A stretch of DNA of 64,000 bases from Fictibacillus sp. FJAT-27399 (lineage in GTDB: Bacteria > Bacillota > Bacilli > Bacillales > Fictibacillaceae), in contig NZ_LMVC01000004.1 in assembly GCF_001510655.1 (NCBI RefSeq), forward strand, positions 233,084 to 297,083, in the 5' to 3' direction. Below are positions 8,318-17,051 of the stretch, piece by piece; positions within the stretch are counted from its first letter, which is position 1, and the number at the start of each line of letters is the position of its first letter. Made by a program: the position numbers and the translations under genes. The notes under the pieces are model-generated. The model was not told the origin of the DNA and made no database searches. It saw nothing but the letters and a program-made list of their open reading frames with translations.

Positions 8318-8434
8318 CAAGTAAGTCTTGTCGAACCGCAAGTAACACGACGATTTCTGCAAGTAAAGCTTGTCGAATCGCAAGTAATAGAGCAGTTTCC
8401 GCAAGTAATACGTGTCGAACCGCAAGTAAACGGG
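8318..8434. repeat. Degenerate tandem repeat built on CGCAAGTAA
   Basis: GCAAGTAA recurs six times in this interval, alternating after CTTGTCGAA-type and TTTCTG/TTTCCG-type phrases, so the larger unit is about 43 bp (for example CTTGTCGAACCGCAAGTAA). It fills the gap between the convergent acetyltransferase and OmpA-like genes. Confidence 0.75.
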
Positions 8435-8488
8435 TTCAGGCAAGCACGAGTCGATAGCAATTCCCTTAAAGACTTCGGAATGACTCTG

Positions 8489-9181
8489 TTACTGCTGATT
8501 AACAATATCCTTCAGCTTATTCTGCCATTTATCATCATCTAAAATGATTTGAAAGGAGATCCGGCGATTTTTTTGCAGGGCTGCTGCTGAGCTTCCTTTG
8601 GCGATCGGCTTGTATTCGCTGTATCCTGTGGCGGCCAGGTACTGGGCATATGGCAGGCGTGCAAGTTTCGGATTGGCTTTGGCGAGATATTTTACAACCG
8701 CAACTGCCCGCTCTGTGGAAAGGGACCAGTTGTCATACGGTACCGAATCGGTATGTCCCTCCACCAGGATAATATAAAGATATTTACTCATATCCTTCTC
8801 GTCGATAATGGCGGCGAGTGCATCAGCCAATGGGTTCAGTACCTTCTTGCCCTGTGCGCTGACCTCGGCGCTCCCCGTATCAAATAATATGTTTCCTTCT
8901 ACAGAGATCGTATTGTTCGGGCCGCGTACAACTTTATCTTTTCCTACATTCTGTTCAAGCTGTTTTTCAATCAGGTCCGAGATGTGTTTTTTAACATCCG
9001 CTACCTGATGCAGTTCTTGTTTGATCTGTGACTGATCATAGGCGTTATAAATACTTTGGACGTATGCGAGTATGGCAATGAAAATCATGATGAGCACCAT
9101 CATGGCCATCATGTCCGTAAAGCTGGGCCAGTAGATTTCTTCCTGGTGCTGTTCTGCAAAAACGTTTTTCCGGGCGCGCAC
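8489..9181 (-). CDS. OmpA/MotB-domain stator protein, ZorB-like
   Basis: 230 aa, GTG start. A short cytoplasmic N-terminus leads to one transmembrane helix containing PSFTDMMAMMVLIM; Asp23 is at the position of the proton-carrying Asp of MotB and ZorB. A linker (about 45-90) precedes an OmpA-like peptidoglycan-binding domain with VEGHTDSVP, STERAVAVVKYL and QKNRRISFQI. It follows the ZorA-like gene by six bases and must be its partner. MotB of the flagellum is excluded by the partner's long coiled coil. It probably anchors a proton-driven rotary motor to the wall. Confidence 0.85.
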   Translation of the reverse strand: MRARKNVFAEQHQEEIYWPSFTDMMAMMVLIMIFIAILAYVQSIYNAYDQSQIKQELHQVADVKKHISDLIEKQLEQNVGKDKVVRGPNNTISVEGNILFDTGSAEVSAQGKKVLNPLADALAAIIDEKDMSKYLYIILVEGHTDSVPYDNWSLSTERAVAVVKYLAKANPKLARLPYAQYLAATGYSEYKPIAKGSSAAALQKNRRISFQIILDDDKWQNKLKDIVNQQ

Positions 9182-9187
9182 GGTTCA

Positions 9188-10762
9188 TCACCGCCTTTTA
9201 ATTTCATGCGAACTGATAAGCCTTGACTCATTGTCCCGGTCACGGGAGTCATAGACGGTCTGATTATCCATAGCCGTCTGATACATGCGCTGAAGAAGAT
9301 GATACATGTCGCCAAGGGTGCGGTTGCTGCTCGTAAAATCCCGGGAAAGCCCGTGGAAAAGGTTCTCAAGGGTACGGGCAAGTTCTCTCATATCATCGCC
9401 TCGCTGCGGACCGGATTGCTGGCTGAGCTGCCGTTCTCGCTCCAGCACATTCCGAATCTGCTCGACAAAGTCACGCTTCATATGTTCAACGGCATTATAG
9501 AAGCCCTTTTCAAGCTGCTGGACAGAGGATGCGAAGTCAGCGGCAGCTCTGCCGTATTCTCCTTGTTTTTCGGAATAGCGGTAGTACCATTCCTCCTGTT
9601 TCTGTCCCAGCCTGCTCTCCAGTGCATCATGCTGATTAGCGTAGTGCTGAAGCTGTTCCTGAAGGGCGCGTGCCATGTTTCCGGCGAATTCTTCTGAGCG
9701 GCGCTGTGATTCAGCCAGCACTTTATCGGAACGCTGGATCAGGAGCTCAAATGTTTGCTGCCCTGCATTCTGGCGTTCCGTGCTTTTTTGCAGCTGCTGT
9801 TCAAATGATTTGATCTGGGCGGCCAGCACCGAAATGCTTTGGTCGACCGCTTTATGCATGGAATCTTGTTTTTCAATGGTTTTATGGAACTGCAGGCCGA
9901 ACTGTTCAAGAGTTGTTGCAGAAGCCGCAAACGATTCACTGTGAAGACGCTGTGCTTCATAGATTCCTTTTACGTCCTCCATGGCGGTTTTTAATCCAGC
10001 TGTAAATTCTGTCATAGAGGCTCCAAAATGGCCCACGCTTTTTTGGAAGCTCTCCTCAACTTTGGCTGCAAGGCGATCAAGCAGCCGTTCGGCGGAATCC
10101 TGCGGCTTTTCCTGTAAAAGAAGACAGTTGAAGGCATGGTCCAGGTAAACTTCACAGTCCGACATCACCTTGCCCTGCAGGTACGTAAGGGAAGATCCCC
10201 TGGACAGAAAGCCTGTCTGGAGAATATTGAGGATAAGGGCTCCTCCTATACCCGCGATACTTGTTATAAAAGCAACGCTCATTCCCTCAAAAGGAGCAGT
10301 TAAGGATGAGATGATGGAGTTCATGGTCATATTCGGGCCAGAGGCAGAACTTCCGAGCTTGAACAGTGTATCCTGCATGGACAGGAGAGATAGAGTGAGG
10401 CCGATAAAGGTGCCGAGCACACCGAGAATAATCGTAAAAGCCGGCAGCTGCTGCAGAACCTTTTGGATATTTCCAACAGGAACGCGCATCAGTCCAAGAA
10501 GAGGAATGCGTTCCTGGAAAAGGTGCTTTTCAATCAGCGCCTGTGAATTCAATGAGGAGACTCCTGATAGATGATACTGCCTGTAATCCGAACAAACACG
10601 CTGAATCCAGCGGGACCGCGGCTGTGCAGTTCCCTGTGATTCAAGCTCCTGAAGTTCTCTGATCCACATCTTCAGGCGGTATCCTGTCTGGGCGTATCCC
10701 ACCAAACCAGTAAAAACAAGAAAGCAAATCACTCCCACAACGGCCATCGTCAACGAATCCAT
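9188..10762 (-). CDS. MotA/TolQ/ExbB-type proton channel with long coiled-coil tail, ZorA-like
   Basis: 524 aa. A first membrane helix lies at 6-27; two further helices around 100-190 contain the family core (LGVLGTFIGLTLSLLS, then PFEGMSVAFITSIAGIGGALIL). From about 215 to 510 the protein is Gln/Glu/Lys-rich and heptad-like, a long cytoplasmic coiled-coil tail as in ZorA of Zorya defence. I start at ATG 10762, nine bases after GGGAGGG; the longer upstream frame merely translates a repeat element. No ZorC/D/E-like gene is present nearby, so it is a stand-alone AB motor; role unknown. Confidence 0.85.
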   Translation of the reverse strand: MDSLTMAVVGVICFLVFTGLVGYAQTGYRLKMWIRELQELESQGTAQPRSRWIQRVCSDYRQYHLSGVSSLNSQALIEKHLFQERIPLLGLMRVPVGNIQKVLQQLPAFTIILGVLGTFIGLTLSLLSMQDTLFKLGSSASGPNMTMNSIISSLTAPFEGMSVAFITSIAGIGGALILNILQTGFLSRGSSLTYLQGKVMSDCEVYLDHAFNCLLLQEKPQDSAERLLDRLAAKVEESFQKSVGHFGASMTEFTAGLKTAMEDVKGIYEAQRLHSESFAASATTLEQFGLQFHKTIEKQDSMHKAVDQSISVLAAQIKSFEQQLQKSTERQNAGQQTFELLIQRSDKVLAESQRRSEEFAGNMARALQEQLQHYANQHDALESRLGQKQEEWYYRYSEKQGEYGRAAADFASSVQQLEKGFYNAVEHMKRDFVEQIRNVLERERQLSQQSGPQRGDDMRELARTLENLFHGLSRDFTSSNRTLGDMYHLLQRMYQTAMDNQTVYDSRDRDNESRLISSHEIKRR

Positions 10763-10803
10763 GCTGTCCATCCCTCCCCGTTTCCATTCATACAAGCATA
10801 TGA

Positions 10804-10854
10804 GGTGCCAGGCACCGCTATTACACAAGTATGTAACGCACGGTGCCTGGCACC
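10804..10854. repeat. Triple-palindrome element, TTACACA-type core
   Basis: Arms GGTGCCAGGCACC and GGTGCCTGGCACC around TTACACAAGTATGTAA. Lies between the divergent ZorA-like and subtilase genes; a fragment of the right end (GGCACCCAAAAA) is duplicated at 10862. It may overlap the upstream regulatory region of the motor genes. Confidence 0.9.
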
Positions 10855-11009
10855 CAAAAATGGCACCCAAAAAAAGAAATCAAAAAAAATAAATATAAAT
10901 TGCGATTTCTGAATAATGGAATTAAACTAAAATTATGGAAATTTTGGTTTTTTAAAGCAGCATGATCATTCACCCAGAAAAAATACAACCACGGAAAAGG
11001 GGAAACTGG

Positions 11010-14000
11010 ATGAAGAAACGGATTGCGTTGATGACAGCATTTATCATGACGTTTTCCAACCTGGCATATGCTCAGGGGAATCTGCCGTCTCACAGCAAGG
11101 CAGCGGGAACAAAGCCTCTAGGCCTTGATCTGAAAAAACTGCCTCAGGAAGAGAAATACGGCAAAAACGATAAGGTTCGAGTGGTCGTCGAACTTGATCA
11201 AAAACCAGCGATTCAGTACGCACAGGCTCAAAACAAGCGCTACAGTGCTTTGAGCACAAGCGAAAAAACGGCGCTTACCAAAAAATTGGCCAATGAACAA
11301 AAAGAAGTGAAAGAGGACATCGAGAAGGAAGACATCCCGGTATCGTATAAGGAAAGCTTTACAACCGTACTTAACGGCTTCAGCGGTGAAGTCAAATATG
11401 GTGATATTAAAGATATCGAAAAGCTTGACGGTGTGAAAGATGTACATATTTCGCATGAATATAAACGTCCAGAGTCAATTAACGGGGACAAGCCGAACAT
11501 GCTGTACAGCAAGGATATCGTCCATGCAAAAGAAACATGGCAGGACTATGGATATAAAGGAGAAGGAACGGTCGTGGCTGTTATCGATACCGGCATCGAT
11601 CCTTCACATAAAGATATGGTGCTCAGCCCTGATACAAAAGTGAAGCTGACACCCGGGAAAGTGAACGGCCTTAAAGACTCCAAAGGACTGAAAGGAAACT
11701 ACTTCACTGAAAAAGTACCTTACGGATACAACTATGCGGACCACGACAAAGAAATCCGCGATCTTGGCCCTGGTGCTTCCATGCACGGCATGCACGTTTC
11801 AGGGATCGTAGGAGCTAACGGAGACGAAGACAATGGCGGAATTAAAGGTGTAGCTCCTGAAGCACAGCTTTTAGCGCTTAAAGTATTCGGAAACGATCCT
11901 GGAATGCCATCCACGTTCAGTGATATTTACATTAAAGCGATTGACGATGCGATTGCCCTCGGTGCGGATGTCATCAACATGAGCCTTGGATCGACAGCTG
12001 GTTTCGTTCAGCATGATGATCCTGAGGAAAAAGCCATCACGAACGCAACAAACAACGGCATCCTTTGTGCCATTTCTGCAGGTAACTCTGCCTACGCAGG
12101 ACATGGGGCGGGCAGCCCTTATCCGTCTAATCCGGATACAGGCGTTGTTGGATCTCCTGGATTGATCGGACAAGCTCTTCAAGTTGCTTCACTTGAAAAC
12201 ACAAAGCTTACACTTGAAGGCATGAACTTAAAAGTAGACGGAGCGGATATGGGATACATTGCTTACCAAAAGCAGGAATCTCCAAATCCAATCGACACGT
12301 TTGATAAAGATAAGATGGAAGTTGTTTATGTCGGTGACGGCAGCCCGCCTAACTATACAGGCAAAGATGTGAAGGGAAAAGTGGTCTTCGTTGTCCGAAA
12401 CGGTGACTTTAACTACGCCAAGATTCAGCATGAAGCTGAAAAACAAGGGGCGGCAGGTGTCATTATCCGAGGCAGAGTGGATCACGGCGACTACGTCAAT
12501 ATGGCTCTCGACAAGCCTACGATTCCTCTTGTTACGTTAAGCATTGCTGACGGCAACCAGCTCGAAGCAAAAGCGAAAGAAGGCAAGAAGCTGGAAGTCA
12601 TTTTTGACGGCAAAGCCATTTCTGCCACCAATCCTAATGCAGGAAAGATGTCTGATTTCAGTTCATGGGGCGTAACGCCGAACCTTGACTTTAAACCGGA
12701 AATCACTGCACCAGGCGGAAAGATTTATTCAACGCTTAACGACAACCAATATGGGGTGATGAGTGGAACGTCCATGGCTGCTCCGCATGTTGCCGGCGGT
12801 GCTGCTCTCGTGATGGAAAGAGTGGACAAAGATTTCAAAGTTAAAGGGGCAACCCGCGTTAAACTCGCCAAAAACATCTTAATGAACACATCAAGACCGC
12901 AAGCCGATCATGGCTTGTTCAATACAGAGAGCCAAACTGGAAACTACTATTCTCCACGCCTTGAAGGTGCAGGATTAATGGACCTTCATGCGGCAATGAA
13001 AACTCCAGTGGTTGTAACAGAAGCAAAATCAGGTGAAGGAAAAGCAGCCGTAAAAGAAGTAGGCGATAAATTCACCTTTACTTTAAATCTTAAAAACTAC
13101 AGCTCCAAAGACGTAACGTACAAGCTTGCGGGCAATGTTCAAACAGACCTTGCACTTCAAGGCATGAACCTGCTTGAAGCAGATGGAATCTTTAAAAATG
13201 GAACAAGAGATTCAGAGGATCCGAATAGAGGAACGTTCCCGATATCTTTCACTTCTGGTTCTAAGAAAGCGAGCAGTATTGCGATCAAAGCGAAAAGCAC
13301 AGCAACTGTAAATGTTACGGTCGATCTAAAAGATACCGTAGACTGGGCTAATGACATGCCGCTCGACAAAATCTTCAAAAACGGCTACTTTGTAGAAGGT
13401 TTTGTAAGATTAATAGATGCAGGCAACAAATATCCTGAGCTAAGCGTTCCATACGTTGGTTTCCACGGAAAATGGGACAAAGCACCTATCATTGACGCTC
13501 CTGTATATGACGACAACACGTTCTACGGAGTGACAGGCCTGGCTGCTGAAGTGAACGATGACTTTGAGTTCCTTGGAAGCGATGCATTGAAAAATGTGTT
13601 AAAAGATAAAGTTTCTTTCTCACCTGATGGAGACGGGCTTTATGATGAAGCGTTCCCGGTGCTTTCTTTCCTAAGAAACGCGAAAAAAGTGGAATACTCC
13701 ATCCTTGACAGAAATAAAACATCACTTCGCAAGTTGGATACACAAGAAGATGTGGTGAAGAACTATTATGACGGCGGTTCTGAACCTGGGTATACTCCTG
13801 TCACAGAAGCTGCCTGGGATGGAACGGTGAATGGTTCTAAAGTAAAAGACGGATTGTATTACTACCAAGTAAGTTCAGTGGTTGATTATCCGAAAGCTAA
13901 GTGGCAAAAAGCATTGTTCCCTGTGTATGTCGATACGAAAGATCCTGCTGTTACTGCAAAATGGAATGCAGATAGCCATACGCTTTCCTGGACAGCGGGC

Positions 14001-14753
14001 GATCAAGGAACAGGCGTAGCTTACTACGATGTTTTAGTTAACGGAAAAAGCGTTCTTTCCAAGCCGCTTGATTCTTCTGCAAGCGAATATAAGCTGAATG
14101 ACCTTCCTAGCCACACGAAAGTAGTTCTTGCTGCTTACGACTATGCAGGTAACTCAGTAATGAAAAATGTTAATATGAGCGGGAAAGATACAAGCGTACC
14201 AAGTGTCACAGTGGATTCACCTGAAGCGTTAACCATCACTTCTTCCAAAACAGTGACTGTAACCGGACATGTGACGGATGATTCTGGACTGAAATCATTC
14301 ATGATCGACGGCAAACCTGCAAAGCTTGTATGGAATGCACCAAAACAGCAGTATGATTTCAGCAAGAAGATTACCTATACTTCTGATAACATCCAATCGT
14401 TCAAGGTTGAAGCGATTGATAAAAGCGGAAACCGAGTGGCCTTCAGCCGCCAGGTGATTGTGGATTCAACTCTTCCAACGATTAAAGTAGATGCACCGAA
14501 AACAGTGTCAAGCAAAACGAAAACAGCAACACTTAAAATTACGCTTGCGGACAACTATGATGAGATGCGCTTCTTCGTAAACGACAATGCGGCATACCGC
14601 CATTACTTTAAAGAGCCGTTTGCAAAGAGAGCATTAACGAAGAAAATCAGCCAAAAGGTTTCCCTGAAAAAAGGTAAAAATACCGTTCATCTTGAACTGA
14701 CAGACCTTGGCGGAAACACGGTTGAGAAGAATGTAATCATCACAAAGAAATAA
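11010..14753 (+). CDS. Large secreted subtilisin-family serine protease (S8, PA-domain type)
   Basis: 1247-aa secreted protease. Signal peptide (1-22, ending LAYA), inhibitor-like propeptide (about 45-150), then the catalytic domain with Asp193 (AVIDTGIDPSH), His259 (MHGMHVSGIVG) and Ser588 (SGTSMAAPHVAGG). A protease-associated insert lies between His and Ser (about 430-545, KVVFVVRNGDFNYAKI, GAAGVIIRG). The roughly 600-residue C-terminus is beta-rich, Fn3/Ig-like, ending in repeated VDST/VDSP-type modules. The layout resembles Vpr and C5a-peptidase/lactocepin relatives. Start chosen at MKKRIAL behind AAAAGGGG; the longer frame adds 16 non-signal residues. Confidence 0.92.
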   Translation: MKKRIALMTAFIMTFSNLAYAQGNLPSHSKAAGTKPLGLDLKKLPQEEKYGKNDKVRVVVELDQKPAIQYAQAQNKRYSALSTSEKTALTKKLANEQKEVKEDIEKEDIPVSYKESFTTVLNGFSGEVKYGDIKDIEKLDGVKDVHISHEYKRPESINGDKPNMLYSKDIVHAKETWQDYGYKGEGTVVAVIDTGIDPSHKDMVLSPDTKVKLTPGKVNGLKDSKGLKGNYFTEKVPYGYNYADHDKEIRDLGPGASMHGMHVSGIVGANGDEDNGGIKGVAPEAQLLALKVFGNDPGMPSTFSDIYIKAIDDAIALGADVINMSLGSTAGFVQHDDPEEKAITNATNNGILCAISAGNSAYAGHGAGSPYPSNPDTGVVGSPGLIGQALQVASLENTKLTLEGMNLKVDGADMGYIAYQKQESPNPIDTFDKDKMEVVYVGDGSPPNYTGKDVKGKVVFVVRNGDFNYAKIQHEAEKQGAAGVIIRGRVDHGDYVNMALDKPTIPLVTLSIADGNQLEAKAKEGKKLEVIFDGKAISATNPNAGKMSDFSSWGVTPNLDFKPEITAPGGKIYSTLNDNQYGVMSGTSMAAPHVAGGAALVMERVDKDFKVKGATRVKLAKNILMNTSRPQADHGLFNTESQTGNYYSPRLEGAGLMDLHAAMKTPVVVTEAKSGEGKAAVKEVGDKFTFTLNLKNYSSKDVTYKLAGNVQTDLALQGMNLLEADGIFKNGTRDSEDPNRGTFPISFTSGSKKASSIAIKAKSTATVNVTVDLKDTVDWANDMPLDKIFKNGYFVEGFVRLIDAGNKYPELSVPYVGFHGKWDKAPIIDAPVYDDNTFYGVTGLAAEVNDDFEFLGSDALKNVLKDKVSFSPDGDGLYDEAFPVLSFLRNAKKVEYSILDRNKTSLRKLDTQEDVVKNYYDGGSEPGYTPVTEAAWDGTVNGSKVKDGLYYYQVSSVVDYPKAKWQKALFPVYVDTKDPAVTAKWNADSHTLSWTAGDQGTGVAYYDVLVNGKSVLSKPLDSSASEYKLNDLPSHTKVVLAAYDYAGNSVMKNVNMSGKDTSVPSVTVDSPEALTITSSKTVTVTGHVTDDSGLKSFMIDGKPAKLVWNAPKQQYDFSKKITYTSDNIQSFKVEAIDKSGNRVAFSRQVIVDSTLPTIKVDAPKTVSSKTKTATLKITLADNYDEMRFFVNDNAAYRHYFKEPFAKRALTKKISQKVSLKKGKNTVHLELTDLGGNTVEKNVIITKK

Positions 14754-14756
14754 CAT

Positions 14757-14804
14757 AAAAAGGCGCCAGGTCCCTGATTCCTTCAGGGTGCCTGGCACCT
14801 TTTT
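14757..14804 (+). terminator. Terminator made of a diverged palindromic repeat
   Basis: GGCGCCAGGTCCCTGA and TCAGGGTGCCTGGCACC pair around TTCCT, flanked by AAAAA and TTTTTTT. The arms are those of the dispersed triple-palindrome element, but the usual TTACACA core is replaced, giving a shorter 38-bp hairpin. Confidence 0.85.
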
Positions 14805-14837
14805 TTAATGTTTAGCTCCAGCGCCCTGGAGCTTTTC

Positions 14838-16040
14838 TTATTTCACCGAAAACAATTCAACAAGCAATAGAGAAACGGCACCGATCGCCGTCGCTTTGTT
14901 TCCAAGCTTAGACAGTCTGATGTCGGTATGTTTTGCGGCTTCGGTCAGCGCCTTCTTTTGAACCGTTTCCTTCAAGCTGTCCATCAGTAAATCTCCTGCA
15001 TTGGATACTCCTCCGCCAATAATAATCCGTTTAGGATTCATGAGGTGGATCAAGTTTGTCAGCCCGATCCCAAGATAGATCCCGGTTGATTTCAAGACTT
15101 GAACACTCAGCTCATCTCCCTGGAGTGCTGCTTCGTAAACCATTTTCCCATCGATTTTCTCTAAATCGTGATCGGCCATCTCCCGTAAGATGCTTTCTCT
15201 TCCGATCGCTACCTCTTTTTGCGCTTTTTCAGCTATGGCAGGGCCGGCTGCAAGTGTTTGAAGACATCCGTAGTTGCCGCAGCTGCATTGCTTTCCGCCG
15301 ATGTCAATCGTCATGTGTCCAATTTCTCCGGCAATAAAGTTTTCGCCATGAAACAGTTTTCCATCTATCACAATCCCGGCTCCTATGCCGGTCCCGATGT
15401 TGACCGCAACCACACTGTCCGCACCGTTTCCATTTCCAAACCAAACTTCGCCAAGAGCAAGTGCCTTTGCATCATTTTCCACCTTAACCGTACGGCTGAA
15501 TCTGGCCTCTAGTTCCTCTTTTATCGGGATATTTCTCAGATTCAGGTTTGGTGCATAAAGGGAAATGCCCTGCTCCACATCCACTACACCATGCATCCCT
15601 ACGCCGATGCCGATCACTTTCTCTTCTTCCTCACCATACTGCTCCATAATCTGCTGAATCTCTGCTTTCATGATATCGAGCAGCTCATGATTCGAAAGCG
15701 GACTGAAAAGAACCTTTTCATGAAACTCAAGCACCTTGCCGTTCAAATCAGTCAGGATGGTCTTAATGTCCTTAGGGCCTACATCCAGTCCGATAACATA
15801 GAAGCTATCGGCATTAATGATCAGCATGGTTGGCTTCCGCCCTCCCTTGGACTCGCCTTGCTCACTTTCTTTAATCATTCCCGAGTCGATCAGCTCTTTT
15901 ACGATAGAACTGACTGTAGGGGGCGTCAACTTCGTCTCTTTGGCGATCTGTGCACGTGAAATGGGTCCATCCAGACGGATTTTATTCAGTATTATGTTCC
16001 GGTTTAACGACTTCATCAATTGAAACGTGCCGCGTTGCAT
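14838..16040 (-). CDS. ROK-family transcriptional repressor (XylR/NagC type) of the galactose locus
   Basis: 400 aa. An N-terminal winged helix-turn-helix (about 15-65, RAQIAKETKLTPPTVSSIVKELIDSGMI) is followed by a ROK sugar-kinase-like sensor domain with GLDVGPKDIKTILTDL, a glucose-binding-type EIGHMTIDIGG and the Cys/His zinc motif CSCGNYGCLQTLAAG. ROK repressors release DNA on binding a sugar. AT-rich operator-like sequence TTAATTTAATTAATTAATTAA lies directly over its own start region, and a related palindrome precedes galT, so it probably represses itself and the gal genes. GAGGTG precedes ATG 16040. XylR-type regulation of xylose genes is unlikely given the neighbours. Confidence 0.88.
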   Translation of the reverse strand: MQRGTFQLMKSLNRNIILNKIRLDGPISRAQIAKETKLTPPTVSSIVKELIDSGMIKESEQGESKGGRKPTMLIINADSFYVIGLDVGPKDIKTILTDLNGKVLEFHEKVLFSPLSNHELLDIMKAEIQQIMEQYGEEEEKVIGIGVGMHGVVDVEQGISLYAPNLNLRNIPIKEELEARFSRTVKVENDAKALALGEVWFGNGNGADSVVAVNIGTGIGAGIVIDGKLFHGENFIAGEIGHMTIDIGGKQCSCGNYGCLQTLAAGPAIAEKAQKEVAIGRESILREMADHDLEKIDGKMVYEAALQGDELSVQVLKSTGIYLGIGLTNLIHLMNPKRIIIGGGVSNAGDLLMDSLKETVQKKALTEAAKHTDIRLSKLGNKATAIGAVSLLLVELFSVK

Positions 16041-16054
16041 GAAAACACCTCAAG

Positions 16055-16086
16055 TTAATTTAATTAATTAATTAATATATAGTATA
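16055..16086 (-). promoter_or_regulatory. ROK operator over the repressor's own promoter
   Basis: TTAATTTAATTAATTAATTAA at 16055-16075, just downstream of a minus-strand TATACT -10 (16081-16086). Resembles the ATTTAATTAAAT palindrome before galT. Its position over the expected transcription start suggests autorepression. Confidence 0.6.
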
Positions 16087-16200
16087 CCGTTATTTTTGTG
16101 CTCTGAACAGAAGCCATCAAGCTGTCGATAACCGATAGAATAGGATAAAATTTATATATCTTTAAACTGCCTGATTCCGGGACAAAAAGGAGGAAGTGAA

Positions 16201-16593
16201 TTGAAGATTAACAGCTTGGATCACTTTGTTCTAACCGTAAAAGATATTGATAGAACGTGTGATTTTTACAATGATGTATTAGGAATGGAGATCATTACTT
16301 TTCAAAAAAACCGAAAAGCACTCAAATTCAGCAGCCAGAAAATTAACCTTCACCAAGCAGGCAAAGAATTCGAACCAAAAGCACACGCCCCAACTCCAGG
16401 TTCAGCAGACCTCTGCTTTATCACTGAATTTCCTTTAACTTCTGTACTCGCTCACTTTGATCAAAAAGGAGTGCCGGTTATTGAGGGACCTGTACTGCGA
16501 ACAGGGGCGGCGGGCAGGATTAACTCTGTCTATATTCGAGATCCGGACGAAAACCTAATTGAAATCTCCAATTATACGGCTAGAGAAGACTAG
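16201..16593 (+). CDS. VOC-family (glyoxalase/dioxygenase fold) protein
   Basis: 130-aa cytosolic protein read from TTG behind AGGAGG. Two beta-alpha-beta-beta-beta modules are evident: LDHFVLTVKDIDRTCDFYNDVLGMEI and SADLCFITEF...SVYIRDPDENLIEISNY. His8 and Glu at the end of the second module fit the usual metal ligands. Substrate cannot be deduced; relatives are annotated as virulence-associated or glyoxalase-like proteins. It sits divergently between the ROK repressor and the galactose genes but has no obvious metabolic link to them. Confidence 0.82.
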   Translation: MKINSLDHFVLTVKDIDRTCDFYNDVLGMEIITFQKNRKALKFSSQKINLHQAGKEFEPKAHAPTPGSADLCFITEFPLTSVLAHFDQKGVPVIEGPVLRTGAAGRINSVYIRDPDENLIEISNYTARED

Positions 16594-16684
16594 CATTAAG
16601 ATGGGAGTATGCAAATAATAGAGTGTGTGTTAATCTAATTAAAACTTAATAATTTAATTTAACAAAGTATCTTTTAACGATCAT

Positions 16685-16698
16685 GGAAGGCGTTTACA
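16685..16698 (+). promoter_or_regulatory. cre-like site upstream of the sugar-binding-protein remnant
   Basis: GGAAGGCGTTTACA differs from the CcpA cre consensus at two positions. AT-rich ROK-operator-like sequence lies at 16631-16663. Both suggest that a sugar-regulated promoter once, or still, reads into the galactose genes. Confidence 0.4.
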
Positions 16699-16705
16699 AA
16701 ACCTG

Positions 16706-16973
16706 TTGAAAAGAAAACTCGCAGCAGCATTGCTGACCCGAATGCTTGCCGGCTGTTCAGGATCGCGGGCTCTGATTCAGCAATCTTCAATCAGGGAAAT
16801 CTGTATAAGCGATGAACACCCGTGCAGAAAGCTGGGCCAGATCGTAGAGGTCCCTTATTTTAAGGAGAACAACGAATACTTTAACAACAAGCCGGTGTAC
16901 GGATGAAGGAAAAATGTCTTTAAAAGAAGCTTCTCAGAACATTAAGAATGAAAACCGTAAGATCAACAAGTAA
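16706..16973 (+). pseudogene. Remnant of an ABC sugar-binding lipoprotein gene
   Basis: From TTG 16706 the frame encodes a lipoprotein signal (MKRKLAAALL, then MLAGCSGS) typical of sugar-binding proteins. It jumps within 20 codons to a segment ending VPYFKENNEYFNNKPVYG, where it stops; a second frame (about 16914-16973) continues MSLKEASQNIKNENRKINK. Solute-binding proteins are about 430 aa and end with just this kind of segment, so the middle some 350 codons appear deleted and the end frameshifted. It lies directly before galT with cre- and ROK-like sites, suggesting a lost galactoside uptake gene. Remnant status is an inference from short segments. Confidence 0.55.
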
Positions 16974-16997
16974 AAGGGGGGCACATCTCCCTTTTTT
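16972..16997 (+). terminator. Terminator between the remnant and galT
   Basis: AAAAGGG pairs with CCCTTTTTT around GGGGCACATCT. It would separate transcription of the remnant from the gal operon. Confidence 0.7.
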
Positions 16998-17006
16998 ACC
17001 CCTCTA

Positions 17007-17027
17007 CTTATTTAATTAAATTAATAA
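17007..17027 (+). promoter_or_regulatory. ROK operator upstream of galT
   Basis: ATTTAATTAAAT at 17010-17021 is a perfect 12-bp palindrome inside TTATTTAATTAAATTAATAA, 30 bp before galT. The same kind of sequence overlies the ROK repressor start, pointing to shared control. Confidence 0.6.
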
Positions 17028-17051
17028 AAAGAGAAGACAGGAGGCGCTTGT

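Noticed and set aside
8318..8434. Possible CRISPR array
   Set aside because: Repeat words are 8-9 bp with spacers that are themselves related; no cas genes are nearby.
8203..8457. An 84-codon frame with repeated SxxCRxASN peptide units
   Set aside because: It overlaps the acetyltransferase end and only translates the CGCAAGTAA DNA array; there is no ribosome site and the terminator lies inside it.
8489..10762. Complete Zorya defence system
   Set aside because: Only A- and B-like genes are present; no ZorC, ZorD helicase/nuclease or ZorE HNH gene occurs in the flanks, so I report only a ZorAB-like pair.
10763..10870. N-terminal extension of the ZorA-like protein
   Set aside because: The added residues are a translation of the palindromic repeat and lack a ribosome site; ATG 10762 has GGGAGGG.
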